A stretch of DNA of 64,000 nt from Tricholoma matsutake (lineage: Eukaryota > Basidiomycota > Agaricomycetes > Agaricales > Tricholomataceae): the NCBI GenBank assembly GCA_026075535.2, contig AP026548.1, positions 744,001-808,000 of the forward strand, written 5' to 3'. The notes beneath the pieces were generated by a model. That model saw only the letters and a program-made list of their open reading frames with translations. It made no database searches and was not told where the DNA came from. Made by a program: the position numbers and the translations under genes. Within the stretch, counting starts at the first letter, position 1, and the number at the start of each line of letters is the position of its first letter. Below are positions 42,501 to 54,078 of this stretch, in pieces.

Positions 42501-45023
42501 CAGGTTGCAAAGGCACTTGAGTGGTTGAAGCTGAACCATGTCGATTACAGAGACTTAGACATATCATATGATAATCTGAAAAGCTATCCCAAAGATTCTC
42601 CACCTGTGTCTGTAGAATATCGCTGTGAGGTCTCCAACAAAGTTCCTGAAGGTACAAGCACATTTGATAATGAAGTTGATGATGGAGTTGCAACTGGTGA
42701 ATGTCCTTTTGTTGTCCATGGTTTAACAGGTGCTCAGCTGGATACAAAGACAATTGATGCACAAAAGGCACTTGCTCTTTGGCACTGGTCAAATAAAGGG
42801 AAGGCTCTTGCAATTGGGTACAGCCCACATGCTGAATCTATATATGATAATCCAGGACTATATCCACAGTTATTTCCTTGGATCTTTCCTTATGGTCATG
42901 GTGGCATTGGGTCTACTTCATTGTCTGATAAAGAGCATAAAAGACACCTCCTCATGTACCATGACAAGCATTTTCAGTGAGACCCTGGCTTTCCCTTTGT
43001 AGCATTCAGTCATGAGCAGATCAAGACCAGTACCACAGGTGGATTTCTGTTGGCTGAGACCAAAAAATTGGATGACATAGCACAACATCTTCTCAACCTT
43101 AATGAAGATGTCCTTTCATCAATTGTTGACAAAATGTCAAAGGGGGATGTGATAAAGCCATCGACACAAGAGGAAAAGGACTGCTTCCAGGTTATTCAAG
43201 ACTTGGACCATATAGGTGGTAGAGTTTCAGGCTCGGTCACTAGTAAGAAGTACATGAGAAATGAAATATGGTCATTGATAGCCCATCAAGGTGCTCCACT
43301 TTGGTATATTACACCTTCTCCTGCTGATGTCAAGAGTCTATTTCTTTATACTATGCCTCCCAAGATGTAACATTCAAGCCTGATATTAAAATTCCTGAAG
43401 ACCGCTATTGATTGATTGCAAATAATCCTGTAGCTTGTGCCCAGTTTTTCCATTTCATGGTAGAGCAGTTCCTTGAACATGTGCTGGGTGTCAAATCTCA
43501 ACACCCTGGCCTTTATGGAGATACATCTGCATACTATGGTACTGTTGAACAGCAAGGTTGACTTACACTTCATATTCATCTCTTGCTTTGGATTAAGGGT
43601 GGCCTGACTCCAGATGAGATAAGAGATCATATAATTGACCCTACATCTGATTTCCAGTGATGGATGGTTGAATATCTTGAGACCACTTCTCAAGGTGAAT
43701 TTTTAACAGGCACACAGGTGGATGTTCTGACTGATGCCACACAAAGCAAAGTTTATGTTGATCCAACAGAGACACTTCCTGAACCTCCACCTTTGCCCTG
43801 TGCTACAAAGTGCAACAACTGTGAAGAATGCCAGAAACTTAATGCCTGGAGGGAGAGATTTGCTTGTGTTGTTGATGATATAGTATCTAAATCTAATATA
43901 CATACCTGCAGTAGCAATTTTAACAAGAATGGTACTCAGAATAAAGCAAAGTCTTATAAAGGTTGTCTTGACAACAAGTGGAATAAATGCAAGTCCCGCT
44001 TTCCCCATCCATGAGACCTTTGCAGAAACCCAGGTTGACCCAGTCACTGGAGCACTCAACCTGAAGAAAAAAGAGTCTTGGATAAACAATTTCTCACCTG
44101 TAGTGTCCTATTTATTCTGCTGCAATACTGATGTTACAAGTCTTAGGTCTGGAACTGCAATTAAAGGAACCCTGTTGTATGTCTCAGACTACATCACAAA
44201 GATGAGCTTGAAGACACATGTTGTTTTTGACACTATTCGTTCTATATTTCAAAAGAATACAGAGATGCTTGGTGGCTGTGAGAGCAGACATGTGAAGGCC
44301 AGGAAACTCATGACAAAAATGGTAAATGCAATGTGTTCAAAATTGGAAATGGGTTCACCCATGATATGTTTGTATTTGCTTGGCAATCCTGACCACTATA
44401 CCAGCCATTATTTTGTCCCATTTTATTGGCAGTCATTTGTTCAGGAGGTTAGAAAGGCATGGAATGAAGATCTCGCAGGTGAGCAAAAACAGAAAGTTGC
44501 CATCTTGAAGCACAAAGGAAGGATCATCGGTATTTCAAATGTGGATGACTATGTCTGCCGCCCTGTGGAACTGGAAAATATGTCACTTTATGACTGGATA
44601 TCAAAATACAAATGGGTAAATTTTCCAGCAAAACCCACAAAAAAATCTGTGCCATCTGATCATGATGACTTAGATAATGCAGAGCATGCTGATCACCAGG
44701 AGCCTGCTGAGGATGATGGTTCTGGCTTGGATGACCACAAAATACCTAACAGCATGATGAAATTTACTGCATCACACCCCCTTGTTTCTATGCATGGCTT
44801 GAAATGTTTTTCTTCTCCATTGGTGCCCAATTTCATAGGTCAATCACTCCCTCAATGTGACCAAGGTGATAGAGAGTTTTATTGCACAACCATGTTAACT
44901 TTGTTCAAACCCTGGCAATCTGGTTCCACTCTCAAAGCACTAAATACCTCTTGGGATGAAGTGTTCATTGCTCATCCATTTACTGACCAACAGCATAAGA
45001 TGATGAAGAATTTCAACATCTGA
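42501..45023 (+). pseudogene. Helitron Rep (HUH endonuclease) region
   Basis: Rep nicks and joins single DNA strands at the Helitron ends. The frame continues from the gypsy insertion with VAKALEWLKLNH, LYPQLFPWIFPYGHGG and GGRVSGSVTSKKYMRNEIW (Helitron-like N-terminal domain). A frameshift at about 43370 is followed by a frame with TGA stops leading to the HUH motif LHIHLLLW (43568-43591), preceded by a TGA where Arg is likely. The two-tyrosine motif appears as LYVSDYITK (about 44176-44202), followed by GCESRHVKARKLMTKMVNAM. A frame change near 43990 joins the two halves. Motif order is normal for a Y2 Rep. Confidence 0.86.
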
Positions 45024-45230
45024 TATGAATGTCTTGACCAGAAGGATGATTTCTTGTCTGAAATGAAGAAGGGAGCTACAGCTGTGCCCAGTTGGATGAA
45101 TGTTGAGGATGTCACTCATGAAATGAACCATTCAGATGTTTTGGATAAACTTGATGACATTTCTATAGAAGACTTGCCTACTGATGAGATTGATGTTGCA
45201 GTTGAACAAAGTCAATGATATCAGCAGCAA

Positions 45231-47261
45231 ATGAAGTCAATGTCTATAACCAAACTTATTATGACCAGGCTCGGTTGGACTACAGTCAAACCAGAAACAC
45301 TCCCAGACAGCCACCACACAACACACCATGAGTCTGTATCAGGCATATGTATTGGATCTGAATGGAAGAATGTGGTTGTAGCAAAAAGGGGAAACATCCT
45401 TGAGAGCTGTATGCAAAGCTATCAAGATAGTAGAACTGCTTGTGCCCCATCACTTGGAAATGATAGTAAGTCATGCAGTGAAAAGGTTTTCCAAGGTGTC
45501 AAGGTTGTTGACAAAGATTGTCTGGAGAAAAAATGTGTCAGCCTTGACTGGGGAACTGAAATGCACAATGTGGCAAAGATGTTTCAACTGAATGCTGAAC
45601 AGGAACATGCATTCCGGATAGTTGCTAACCACTCATGTCATCCAACTTCAGAAAAATTGAAAATGCATATTGGTGGGATGGGAGGAACAGGGAAATCACA
45701 GGTGTTAAAAGCACTAATGGAGTTTTTCAAGCAGAAGAAGGAGTCTCATCGATTTGTTATTGTAGCACCAACAGGCAGTGCAGCTGCTTTGCTTGGAGGA
45801 TCAACATATCATTATATGTTTGGCATAAATGATTTTTCTACTGGCAAGTCTCCAAATGTGCAGCTTGCAGAAGTAAAGCAGATATTGCAAGGAGTTGATT
45901 ACATTTTCATGGATGAAGTGTCTATGCTGTCCTGCAAGGACATTTATAGAATCAGTGAACAACTTGCATGGGTGATGAACATTGTAGATGAACCTTTTGG
46001 TGGACTTAACATTATTTTCGCTGGTGATTTTGCTCAACTTCCTCCTGCAATTGGGCAGGAACATGCATCCTTGTACAGCAGAATGGTAGGTTCCAATTCA
46101 CAGAGTCTGCATGACCAAGAAGCTGCAATTGGGAAGGCTCTCTGGCATCAGATAACTACTGTTGTCATTCTGTGTCAAAACATGCGCCAAAAGACTCAGT
46201 CATTAAATGATGCCAGACTGCATGAAGCACTATGCAATATGCAATACAAAGCATGCACACCTGATGATATTGCATTCTTGCATTCTAGGATATCCAGTGA
46301 GCTTAAAGGTAGACCATCTGTGAATGATAAACAGTTTTGAAATGTGTCAGTAATTACTCCCCTGAACCTACCAAAAGATGTCATTAATGAATTGGGTTCA
46401 CAGAGATTTGCAGCTGAGACTAACCAAGAGCTTAGTACTTTCTATTCTGAAGACATGGTTAGCTCAACAGATGATTGAGCACAACATTCACATAAAAAAA
46501 AATTACCTGGCAATTTTAGAAAAAAACAGGTTCCTTCCCTGTCATCCGATCTCCAGAAGACTCTTTGGGATTTGCCTCCATCCAGTAATACAAACAACAT
46601 ACCTGGAAAACTTTCCCTTTGTTGTGGACTACCTGTGATTATTCGACTGAATAGTGCAACAGAGTTGTGCATTACCAAGGGTCAAGATGCAGTAGTCTAT
46701 GACTGGCAGACTACTAGGGGTTCTAGGGGTCAGTGTATTCTTGATACACTGTTTGTCAAATTAGTGAATCCACTGCAGTCTGTTCAACTTGACAACTTGC
46801 CTGAAAATGTTGTGCCACTGACTAGAACACTCAGTAACATAGGATGTACTCTTCCAGATGACTCAACCATCAATATCTCCAGAAGTCAAGTTGAGATACT
46901 CCCAAACTTTGCTATTACAGATTATACCTCCCAAGGAAAAACAAGAGAGTTCAATGTTGTTGATCTTTCCAGTGCAAGGAGCCACCAATCATACTACACA
47001 GCACTTTCTAGGAGTGCATCAGCAGCAGGTACCATAATCCTGCAGGGATTTGATGCCTATAAAATTACTGGTGGAGCTTCAGGTGCATTGCGACAAGAGT
47101 TTAGGGAGCTTGAAATGCTAGATGACATAACTACACTGCGTTATAATGGAAAATTGCCTGCTGCAGTGAATGGCAACAGTACAAATGACTTAATATCAGC
47201 CTTCCGTCTGAACAGAGGAGACAAATATGTGCCATCAAGCAATCTGTTGGAAAGAGAATGA
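45231..47261 (+). pseudogene. Helitron Pif1-family helicase
   Basis: This 5'-3' helicase unwinds DNA during rolling-circle transposition. Motif I is GMGGTGKSQV (about 45674), motif Ia VIVAPTGSAA, motif II FMDEVSML (about 45907), motif III FAGDFAQLPP (about 46020) and motif IV-like QNMRQ. The frame is open from 45231 to a TGA at 46338. It then shifts between 46340 and 46572 and resumes to 47261 with GLPVIIRLNSATELCITKGQ, ITDYTSQGKT and YTALSRSAS (motifs V and VI), so all helicase motifs survive. A frame change near 47250 joins it to the protease-like segment, which suggests one fused protein originally. Confidence 0.88.
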
Positions 47262-48258
47262 TCCATTTCACTTGTCAGATGGTACTGGGGCCAATTGGAA
47301 AGTCATGGAATCTTCCAAGCCAGTTGCCAATAACCATCCCAAAAAAAAAGAGTCCCACTTTATATGGGCTGATGGCACAGGGACCTCAGTGTACCTTGGA
47401 AAATGGAAACTTAGTGCAGAACTTGAACAGGGGCAAGATGAAACTAGAGTAAAGAGGAGCAAGACAGACCTGAGTAATACAACTGAGGGTCACACACCAA
47501 CTGATAGTCCTCAGGGCTCACAGTGGAGCAACAATAGCTGTGCATATGATGCAGTCATGTCTATTCTGTACAATATATGGCAAGATGATCCAACACAGAG
47601 GACTATCCAGTTCAGAGATGTCAACAATGAATACTTGGGACAAATTTCTGACAGCTTCTCGCAGACTAGACCTTGGGGTACTGCATAGTCTCAAAGATGT
47701 CCATGATTTTATGCGATGGCACTTGCAGAGAGCTGATTCTGCAGTGTTTGGTTGGGGCAGATACACAGGAATTCAATACATTCTAGATTATTTTTTGGCT
47801 ACAAGTCATCCTGTCACATCATCATCAGTACACTGCCCAAATGGTCATCCACAGGATAGGGTAAATTCACTTGCCTCCAGCTGCCAAATTACAGTGTTAC
47901 GTGAATGCCCCACCATCCAGTCATTGCTTGACAATCACACCATTGAATTGCAGCACACTGCCATGTGTGCCAGTCTCTTCTCAAATGACAACATGTGTTT
48001 GAAAAGGTGCCTGCTATCATTGCATTTGACCTGTCACAGCACCGGACATTTCTGTCAGATAAGATAATAGTTACAACAACTGATGGACAGTGTACAATGT
48101 ACAGACTCAGAGGTGTGATGTACCATCTTGAAGATCACTTTACATCACGCTTCATTACAGAATCTGGTTCAGTGTGGTATCATGATGGCATGTCCACAGG
48201 CCAGCAGATGGAAAATGAAGGCAACTTTGTGGACATGACTGACATTGACACATGTTGA
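47262..48258 (+). pseudogene. USP-like cysteine protease domain fused to the Helitron helicase
   Basis: After a linker (WADGTGTSVYLGKWKLS) the frame reads QWSNNSCAYDAVMSILYNIW, a Cys-box-like motif with an N-x-C-x-x-x-A pattern (47521-47580) as in ubiquitin-specific proteases. A frameshift near 47680 leads to DFMRWHLQRADSAVFGW, and another near 47990 leads to VPAIIAFDLSQ, YRLRGVMYHLEDHFTSRF and GSVWYHDG. The latter resemble the USP His box (HFT, 48136-48144) and the following Trp-x-x-Asp turn. Spacing between Cys and His (about 200 residues) is short but acceptable for a minimal USP fold. Helitron proteases described in animals and plants are OTU-type, so this would be a different fold; the assignment is inference from motifs. 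Confidence 0.58.
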
Positions 48259-49072
48259 TCACGTATTGCAACCTGTGCCATATATATAATCCCCTGTGCT
48301 CAGGAGAACTTGGTCCTGAATTCAAGGATCACCCAATAGTTGCCCCAAATAAAATTTGATTCCTGCCAATGCATCTATATGGATTTGAACTTCAAAAAAG
48401 TATGGGAACACACTCAAGCTAACCTTCATTCCATGCTTGATGACCCAGAAGCTTTTGTTAATTATAGATGAGGCTATTGCCACTGGTTATGCTTAGGGTT
48501 CATATCTGTGGCACACCTATGATCATATGGGCATTGAGAGAACTCGGATCTGCCATGCTAAGCAATGGCCCACTTAAACCAGTTGTCATAAAGCATCTTC
48601 GCACAGGAAATATCGATGTATGGAGGGAGTTTACACTTCCATACAGTTGGTTCTCGAAATGAATGTTGGACAATATTGTTTTCTTGAGGTGGTAAATAAC
48701 CCATCAATCGATCTGACTGATATGATTTGCTACTGATGGTGGTATTTCGAACTGAAGAGGAAGCAGCAGTTGAGCAGGCTGATCAAGCGTAGCCATGACT
48801 GACATCATAATCAAATTTCAGCTCTGAGTGCCGAGCACACCAAGCGGCGTAATACTCACCGTGGAAAGGTGTAAAAGTTTGATACATACATATGAGCCTT
48901 CAAGGGCATTGTGTGGATACTGATGATATTTGATGTTCATATTACTATCACGTGAGAAGCTTTGTGTTATTTGCCATTATTAGTCCCAACATCCATTTTA
49001 TATGTTCAACCTGTGTAAGTCAATTTTTACAGTGGTCAATATGCTTTGTCTTATAAATGAGATCAGTTATTC
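48259..49072. other. Helitron 3' flank; no gene recognised
   Basis: Short frames only. The Helitron 3' end (hairpin then CTRR) should lie here; a weak stem GCTC-TGAGTGCC-GAGC occurs near 48821-48836 but is not followed by a clear CTRR terminus, so I do not call the end. Confidence 0.35.
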
Positions 49073-49432
49073 ATGTCAAAATCCCCAGATTCAAGCGCCC
49101 ATACACCACAATACCCTCACCATGTAAGGTTGGGAGGCTTTGTGATGAGCACAGAGAGTGCTGTAGCATGGGCGTCAAACATCAGCAGTAAAGAGCTTCA
49201 TCTACCTCGCAACAACCCCACTGTCTGTAGGGTCATTCTCAACAAAATTTGTTCCTATCATGTGAACTTCTGGGATGTTGGGGAAGTCGCAGGCATTGAC
49301 TACATGGTCATTACTCAGTCTGGGTGGTTTAAAGGATACAAAGATATGGATCCCAAGCTCATTCTGCAATTTGGAGAGGGTGAACGAGAGGCTATTGCTT
49401 GGCAGCTGTTAGAAGCAGAAGGTGAGTACTAA
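49073..49432 (+). CDS. Hypothetical protein, first exon of a possible host gene
   Basis: An unbroken 119-codon frame starts MSKSPDSSAHTPQYPHHVRLGGFVM and contains ESAVAWASNIS, YHVNFWDVGEVAGIDYMV and QSGWFKGYKDMD. No stop codons intrude, in contrast to the neighbouring mobile elements. The frame ends shortly after AEG|GTGAGTACTAAG, a good donor site at 49421, so translation probably continues in a downstream exon after splicing; TATGATTAG near 49457 is a candidate acceptor. Family not recognised. It may be an ordinary chromosomal gene or a gene carried by the adjacent Helitron. Confidence 0.45.
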   Translation: MSKSPDSSAHTPQYPHHVRLGGFVMSTESAVAWASNISSKELHLPRNNPTVCRVILNKICSYHVNFWDVGEVAGIDYMVITQSGWFKGYKDMDPKLILQFGEGEREAIAWQLLEAEGEY

Positions 49433-49654
49433 GTTGTGATTGAATCAGCTATGATTAGCATATCTGATATCTGATGGGAATAATTAGGCATTCATGATTA
49501 TCAATTTAAAATGGTACTTGGTTGATTGATGGAGGATGATTAGAATGTAGCCATCATTGGCCCAGAAGTGCAAGATTCTTCTGATAAGGTCCTATACCTT
49601 CTCGATACTGCATTTATGATACTGCATTTATGATACTGCATTTATGAATTTTCC

Positions 49655-50097
49655 TTACCGGGATATACGAAAAACCCTGCTTTCAATAGCTTGAGCCATG
49701 GCTTTGATCTCACCCATGACACAGCCAAATTTCTCCTCTCCAATGGCATCCAACAATCCATGTTTCCAGTGTGATGGAGGTGCAACATCATTAGCATAAC
49801 AGGGCTCAGGCAATATACAAATCAGCATAGAAAGTCTTTCTTTGTGTACTCGTACTCCAAGCAATAGCTCATGGCATGCAGATCCCATAGAGCTGCACTG
49901 TGTGTCCCTTCCTCAGGATCCTCCCATACTGCAGCCTGTCCCACAGGCAGATGGATCCAGGTAGCTTCGAAATAGAAATAGTTGATGGGTAAGGATGACA
50001 GGGTGAGATCACAAGGATAGGAGACTGGGTGGCTATCACTGTGATAAATTAGTATGTATACACAAATGAATGCGGCCACCCAAGCTGACACAACCAA
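49655..50097 (-). pseudogene. Unknown protein remnant with N-terminal membrane or signal segment
   Basis: The minus-strand frame from 50097 begins MVVSAWVAAFICVYILIY, a hydrophobic anchor or signal peptide, followed by YFEATWIHLPVGQAAVWEDPEEGTH and EYEYTKKDF. It stops at 49822. A second frame (49888-49655) has LPEPCYANDVAPPSHWKHGLLDAIG. The two probably belong together after an indel or intron near 49850. The combination looks like a secreted or type II membrane protein, but I do not recognise the family. Confidence 0.4.
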
Positions 50098-50318
50098 CAG
50101 TGAACCATTGATGTAACGTGTCGACTCATCAACATATTATAGTATGTGTCAGCAATCCACAGATCGCTCATTACAAAATGCATTTTTAAACTCAAGCTAC
50201 TATGAGGGAATGGTCATCAGTCTACGTGGCTGCCTTGCGTCTTCCCTCATTCTTATCTCTCACTCTCATCTCCATCCCAACCCGAGTCCAAGTCCACGAT
50301 ATCAAAGATGTTCCTAAA

Positions 50319-50653
50319 TGTTGAGATCTACACCGTGAATGCACCCTTTGATGCGGCATGCTAATTATAGCACACAAAATGATGCATGTTTCCCCTTGTC
50401 CATATTCCTTTCTAATAGTCCCTTTATCAGATTTTCTATGGTCATACTCATGGTATATATATTCAACTAGATAGACATAGACACCTCAGTCCATTATACA
50501 CAGACTGAGGTGAGTAGATTTGCTAGCGCTCACTTTGATCAGATCACTTACTGTACTATTTATAGTTTATTTGTGTATTATCTAGGTACAAATATATAGT
50601 CCATTATACACAGGCTGAGTTTATTCATGTATTATCTAGGCTGGATTTCTATA
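50319..50653 (+). repeat. Candidate 5' LTR of Copia-3
   Basis: The segment starts TGTTGAGATC and ends TTTCTATA just before GGTTATGGGCCAC, similar to the putative primer-binding region after the Copia-1 LTR. It contains a repeated block: TCCATTATACACAGACTGAG...GTATTATCTAGG near 50490-50586 and again near 50600-50640. The gag frame begins about 200 bases downstream. No 3' LTR survives for comparison, so the boundaries are tentative. Confidence 0.45.
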
Positions 50654-50858
50654 GGTTATGGGCCACTTCTGTCATGTGTAGTGATGATAGATATCTTGCC
50701 TAGCCACTTGACCGCTCTGTGCCTTGTCATGTGTTTCTTTGATCAAATTGTTTGATCAATATCTTATCAGCATGCATCGTGCGTGTTAGATCCCTTTGTC
50801 TCCTGCTTGAGTCAAATCTCCCTCTCACCTACCATCTTGTCTTTTTTGCTTGCCAGAA

Positions 50859-51523
50859 TGACTGCACCCACTGAACCTCACCCCCCATCCATTTCCCTCA
50901 TATGACTTTCCACTCAATACTCTGGGGACAAGCTCAATAAACTTAAATCCAACTGCAAAGAATGGAAGGAGGATATCAGCATTGCCTTGTCCCTCAATGG
51001 ACTTTTTGAACATGTCACTGGTGAAGTACCAGAGCCCACCTCTAATGAACACTGTGCTCTATCTAATTGGAAGGCTAATTCCCACCTTGCATACACTTTC
51101 ATTGCCTCTGGGGTAGCATCATCTTAATGCTCTTTCTTAGATTCTTTGAAATCTGTGAAAATGAACTGGGAGATCCTGCAGAACTGTCATCAGAAGGAAG
51201 GACCAGTTAGGCAAATCACTTTATTACAGCAAGCACTTGCTATCCAGTGCACCCCAAATACACCTCTCCCCAAAATAGCTGAATGGATCTGCATGCTTAT
51301 TGAGCATGCGTTTGCTATGGGAGATATTACCTCTGACCTCTTATGCTGTATTGCGCTTCTGAATTCCCTCAGTTCACATTTTCCTCATGTGCATTCCATT
51401 ATTTCCTGCAACATTGCTGCATCTATGCCATCTGCACCATACACATCATTATTTCCTGTGACATTGCTGTATCTATGCCATCTGCACCATACACATCCAA
51501 GAATATTTTTTTTTGGAAAATGA
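50859..51523 (+). pseudogene. gag: Copia-3 Gag
   Basis: Starting at an ATG (MTAPTEPHPPSISL, then TGA) the frame shows the Ty1/copia Gag pattern: YSGDKLNKLKSNCKEWKEDI, HCALSNWKANSHLAYTFI and WEILQNCHQKEGPVRQITLLQQAL, then CMLIEHAFAMG and LLCCIALLNSLSSHFPHV. A tandem duplication near 51400-51490 repeats the encoded segment YLCHLHHTH/MPSAPYTS. It overlaps the zinc-knuckle and protease frame that starts at 51513. Confidence 0.82.
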
Positions 51524-53232
51524 ACAGTCTCTCCAGGACAATGACCGATGTACCAATACATCCCCTTCCCTTGCTCTAGCTGTGACCTCCAAACCAGTCA
51601 GGCCTCCCAGAACCATGATCTGCAGCAACTGCAAATGCCCCTGGCACACTAAAGAGTATCGTATCTCAAAAGGCAGCGGTATGGAAGGAAGTACAATTGA
51701 GGAATCAAAAGCAGCGAGGAAACAGGCATACAACAAATGGACATCCAATACTGGAGCTCCCAAGTCTACCATGAAGGTCCCCATTACTGTGAAGGACAAC
51801 ACCGGTCATGCGTTCACTGTCATGATTGATTCTGCTACTTTGAACATGGCTGAGACAAGTCTGGGGGAATTTGCTGGCCTGGCTAGTGACCCCCTTCCTC
51901 ACGTGACTATTGAGGAGGTTGAGTATGAAGGTTGGTTTGCGACTGAGGAGGAGTTCTGTACCTCACTTAATTGGACCGATAATTCTGTACCAGTAACCAT
52001 GGACACTTTTACAGTTGCCCCACTCAACCAAGCCCAACACACTCCCATCTCCATCCACAATCACCCATTTTATGTTGACACTGGAGCTACCATCCATATT
52101 TCTCCTGATCAATCAGATTTCATCACACTTCATGCTATTACCCCACGATCAGTTCAAGGCATCAGTGGTTCTTCTATCTCTGCAATCAGCATGGGAGATA
52201 TCAAACTCCACATTGCCCGAGGCGCATCAATCATTTTATGTAACGCACTCTATGTTCCAAATGCAGTGGTGTGCTTGATCTCAGTTAGCTCGCTTATGAA
52301 GGATTCGAATGCTGTAGCACATTTTGATGAATTGTCGTGCTGGATCACAAATAAGTCCACTGGTGCCCACATAGCCCAAGGTGTCCTGTCACCCAACAAG
52401 AAACTTCATTCTCTCTTACTACACTCTGCCTCTGCTAAACATGTCTTTGCCATCCACTCAGCCCCTAACATTATCCCCTGGCATTGTTGTCTAAGGCACA
52501 TGAACCATCAAGCTTTGCAAGACATGGCACGAAAAGGGACAATCACTGGTATGCCTGCACAATCCTCCTTTAAACCTCCTAAATGCGAATCTCGCATCCT
52601 TGGAAAACAGACCTGCTCACCGCATAGAGGGGGAAGGACATAGGCTAGACAAAAATTGGAAAAATTTGGGTAGATCTTTTGGGACTGCATGATGTAAAGT
52701 CACATTCCAGGAATTCATACATCATGAACATCATGGATGATTGTACCTCACACCCATGGTCCATACTACTTAAGCATAAGGATGATGCATTTCCTGAACT
52801 CAAGGCATGGGAGCTAGCACAAGAAAAGGAGACTGGCCTGTAAGTGGGAACATACATCACAGACAATGGAGAACTCAGGTCACACAAAGTTGAAGCCTGG
52901 CTAAAGGCAAGAGGAACTGATCATAAATTCACTGCACCTTATACTTCAGCTCACATTGGTCATGTTGAACGTATGCACAGGATGCTAATGGGAAAGGTGC
53001 ACACCATGCACATTTATGCCAACTTACTGTCTTATCTTTGGGATGAACTTTATTTAACAGCTTCTCTCCTGCATGCCAAGACTACAACCCATTCACTAAA
53101 AGGCTCTACCCCTTGGGAGAAATGGCACAGATGACAACCTGATTACTCTTACATGAGGGAGATTGGCTGTAAAGCATACATTTTCATCCAGAACAGAAAC
53201 AACCCAAAAATCTACAAACATTCAATTGAATG
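51513..53232 (+). pseudogene. pol: Copia-3 zinc knuckle, protease and integrase
   Basis: The frame contains CSNCKCPWHTKEY, a knuckle whose last Cys is Tyr. Next are FYVDTGATIHISPDQSDF, the Ty1/copia protease motif (about 52070), and a GAG-pre-integrase zinc region PWHCCLRHMNHQALQDMA (about 52480). After 52643 frames are broken by stops and shifts. The integrase core resumes at 52844 with YITDNGELRS and SAHIGHVERMHRMLMGK (catalytic Asp and Glu regions), and continues to IQNRNNPKIYKHSI at the hAT MITE insertion (53233). Confidence 0.85.
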
Positions 53233-54070
53233 TAGTGTTTAAAGGTTCAGTCTGTAGGACCAAAAAAAAGACCGAAATTGAACTGAACTGGACTGATTGG
53301 GACCGGACCAGTGGTCTATTTATGGACTGGTCTTTTTCAGTCCAGTTGCTGGTCTTTCGTTTTGAAAAATATAGTAGGACCTATGAAAAACCGGTTAAAA
53401 CCGGTTGCGACCAGTCTTTCGTCTCAACGTATACTGGACCTTACTCCCACACATATTTACTTCATTTTCGGTCCCTGGATCATCAAAAATGGTCAAGAAC
53501 TGGTTGAGATATGACCAAAAACATTTTTGTATGAGTATTTTGTTGTATCAGAACAACTTTGATTGCATTGCTTATTACCTGAGCTATAATTTTTTTTGTA
53601 CAGCTATATGACATCATAAAAGTAACAACAACACACCTAATTATCTGTACCATGGGATTTTATTCATATAACAGCCCAAATGAGTGCAACTACAAAGTAC
53701 AAATTACAAACTACAAACTGCAACTTGAATGCATGTCCTTTCAGTTTTGGCCATATCTCAGTCAAATCTTGATGGAATTGCTTAAATGTTGGATCGGTCT
53801 ATGGAGCATTACAATCTCTATCCATGAATATAATATATATGAGGTAATAGTTATATTTGTTGAGATACATATGGGTTATTTGGCATGATAAATTTTACAA
53901 CAAAAGACCGGTCCAAACCAGTCTTTTTTCGGTCCATGGACCAATTAGGACCAGTCCTAAAAGGTCCGGTTGCCATCCTCCAATATCTGGGTTGGTCCTA
54001 GACTGGTTGTGGTTGCCGGTTGCCCCATTTGGAAGTCAAAAACCAGACTGGAGTGGACCTTTAAACACTA
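53233..54070. mobile_element. hAT-like MITE 3 with CpG-decayed 8-bp TSD
   Basis: Ends TAGTGTTTAAAGGTTCAGTC and ...GACCTTTAAACACTA are inverted. The flanks ATTGAATG (53225-53232) and ATCAAATG (54071-54078) are 8-bp duplications differing by two transitions and fit one ancestral ATCGAATG. The interior has mirrored GAGATATGACCAAAA and TTTTGGCCATATCTCAG segments and many GGTCCAGT/ACCAGTC words. No coding capacity. It is similar over its length to MITE 4 (61951-62767). Confidence 0.88.
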
Positions 54071-54078
54071 ATCAAATG

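Larger units (their letters stand above)
35090..48258 (+). mobile_element. Decayed Helitron interrupted by a gypsy element
   Basis: Helitrons are rolling-circle transposons. The coding order is an N-terminal DUF6570-like region (35090-36463), a Helitron-like N-terminal and Rep domain (42501-45023), a Pif1-family helicase (45231-47261) and a ubiquitin-protease-like C-terminus (about 47262-48258). The gypsy element 36464-42500 splits it and duplicated CAGGT. Terminal TC and CTRR plus the 3' hairpin were not identified, so the stated ends are coding limits only. Stops in its frames are TGA. Confidence 0.82.

Noticed and set aside
48770..48850. Helitron 3' terminus with hairpin
   Set aside because: The stem is only four pairs and no CTRR end follows at the right distance; a second copy would be needed.
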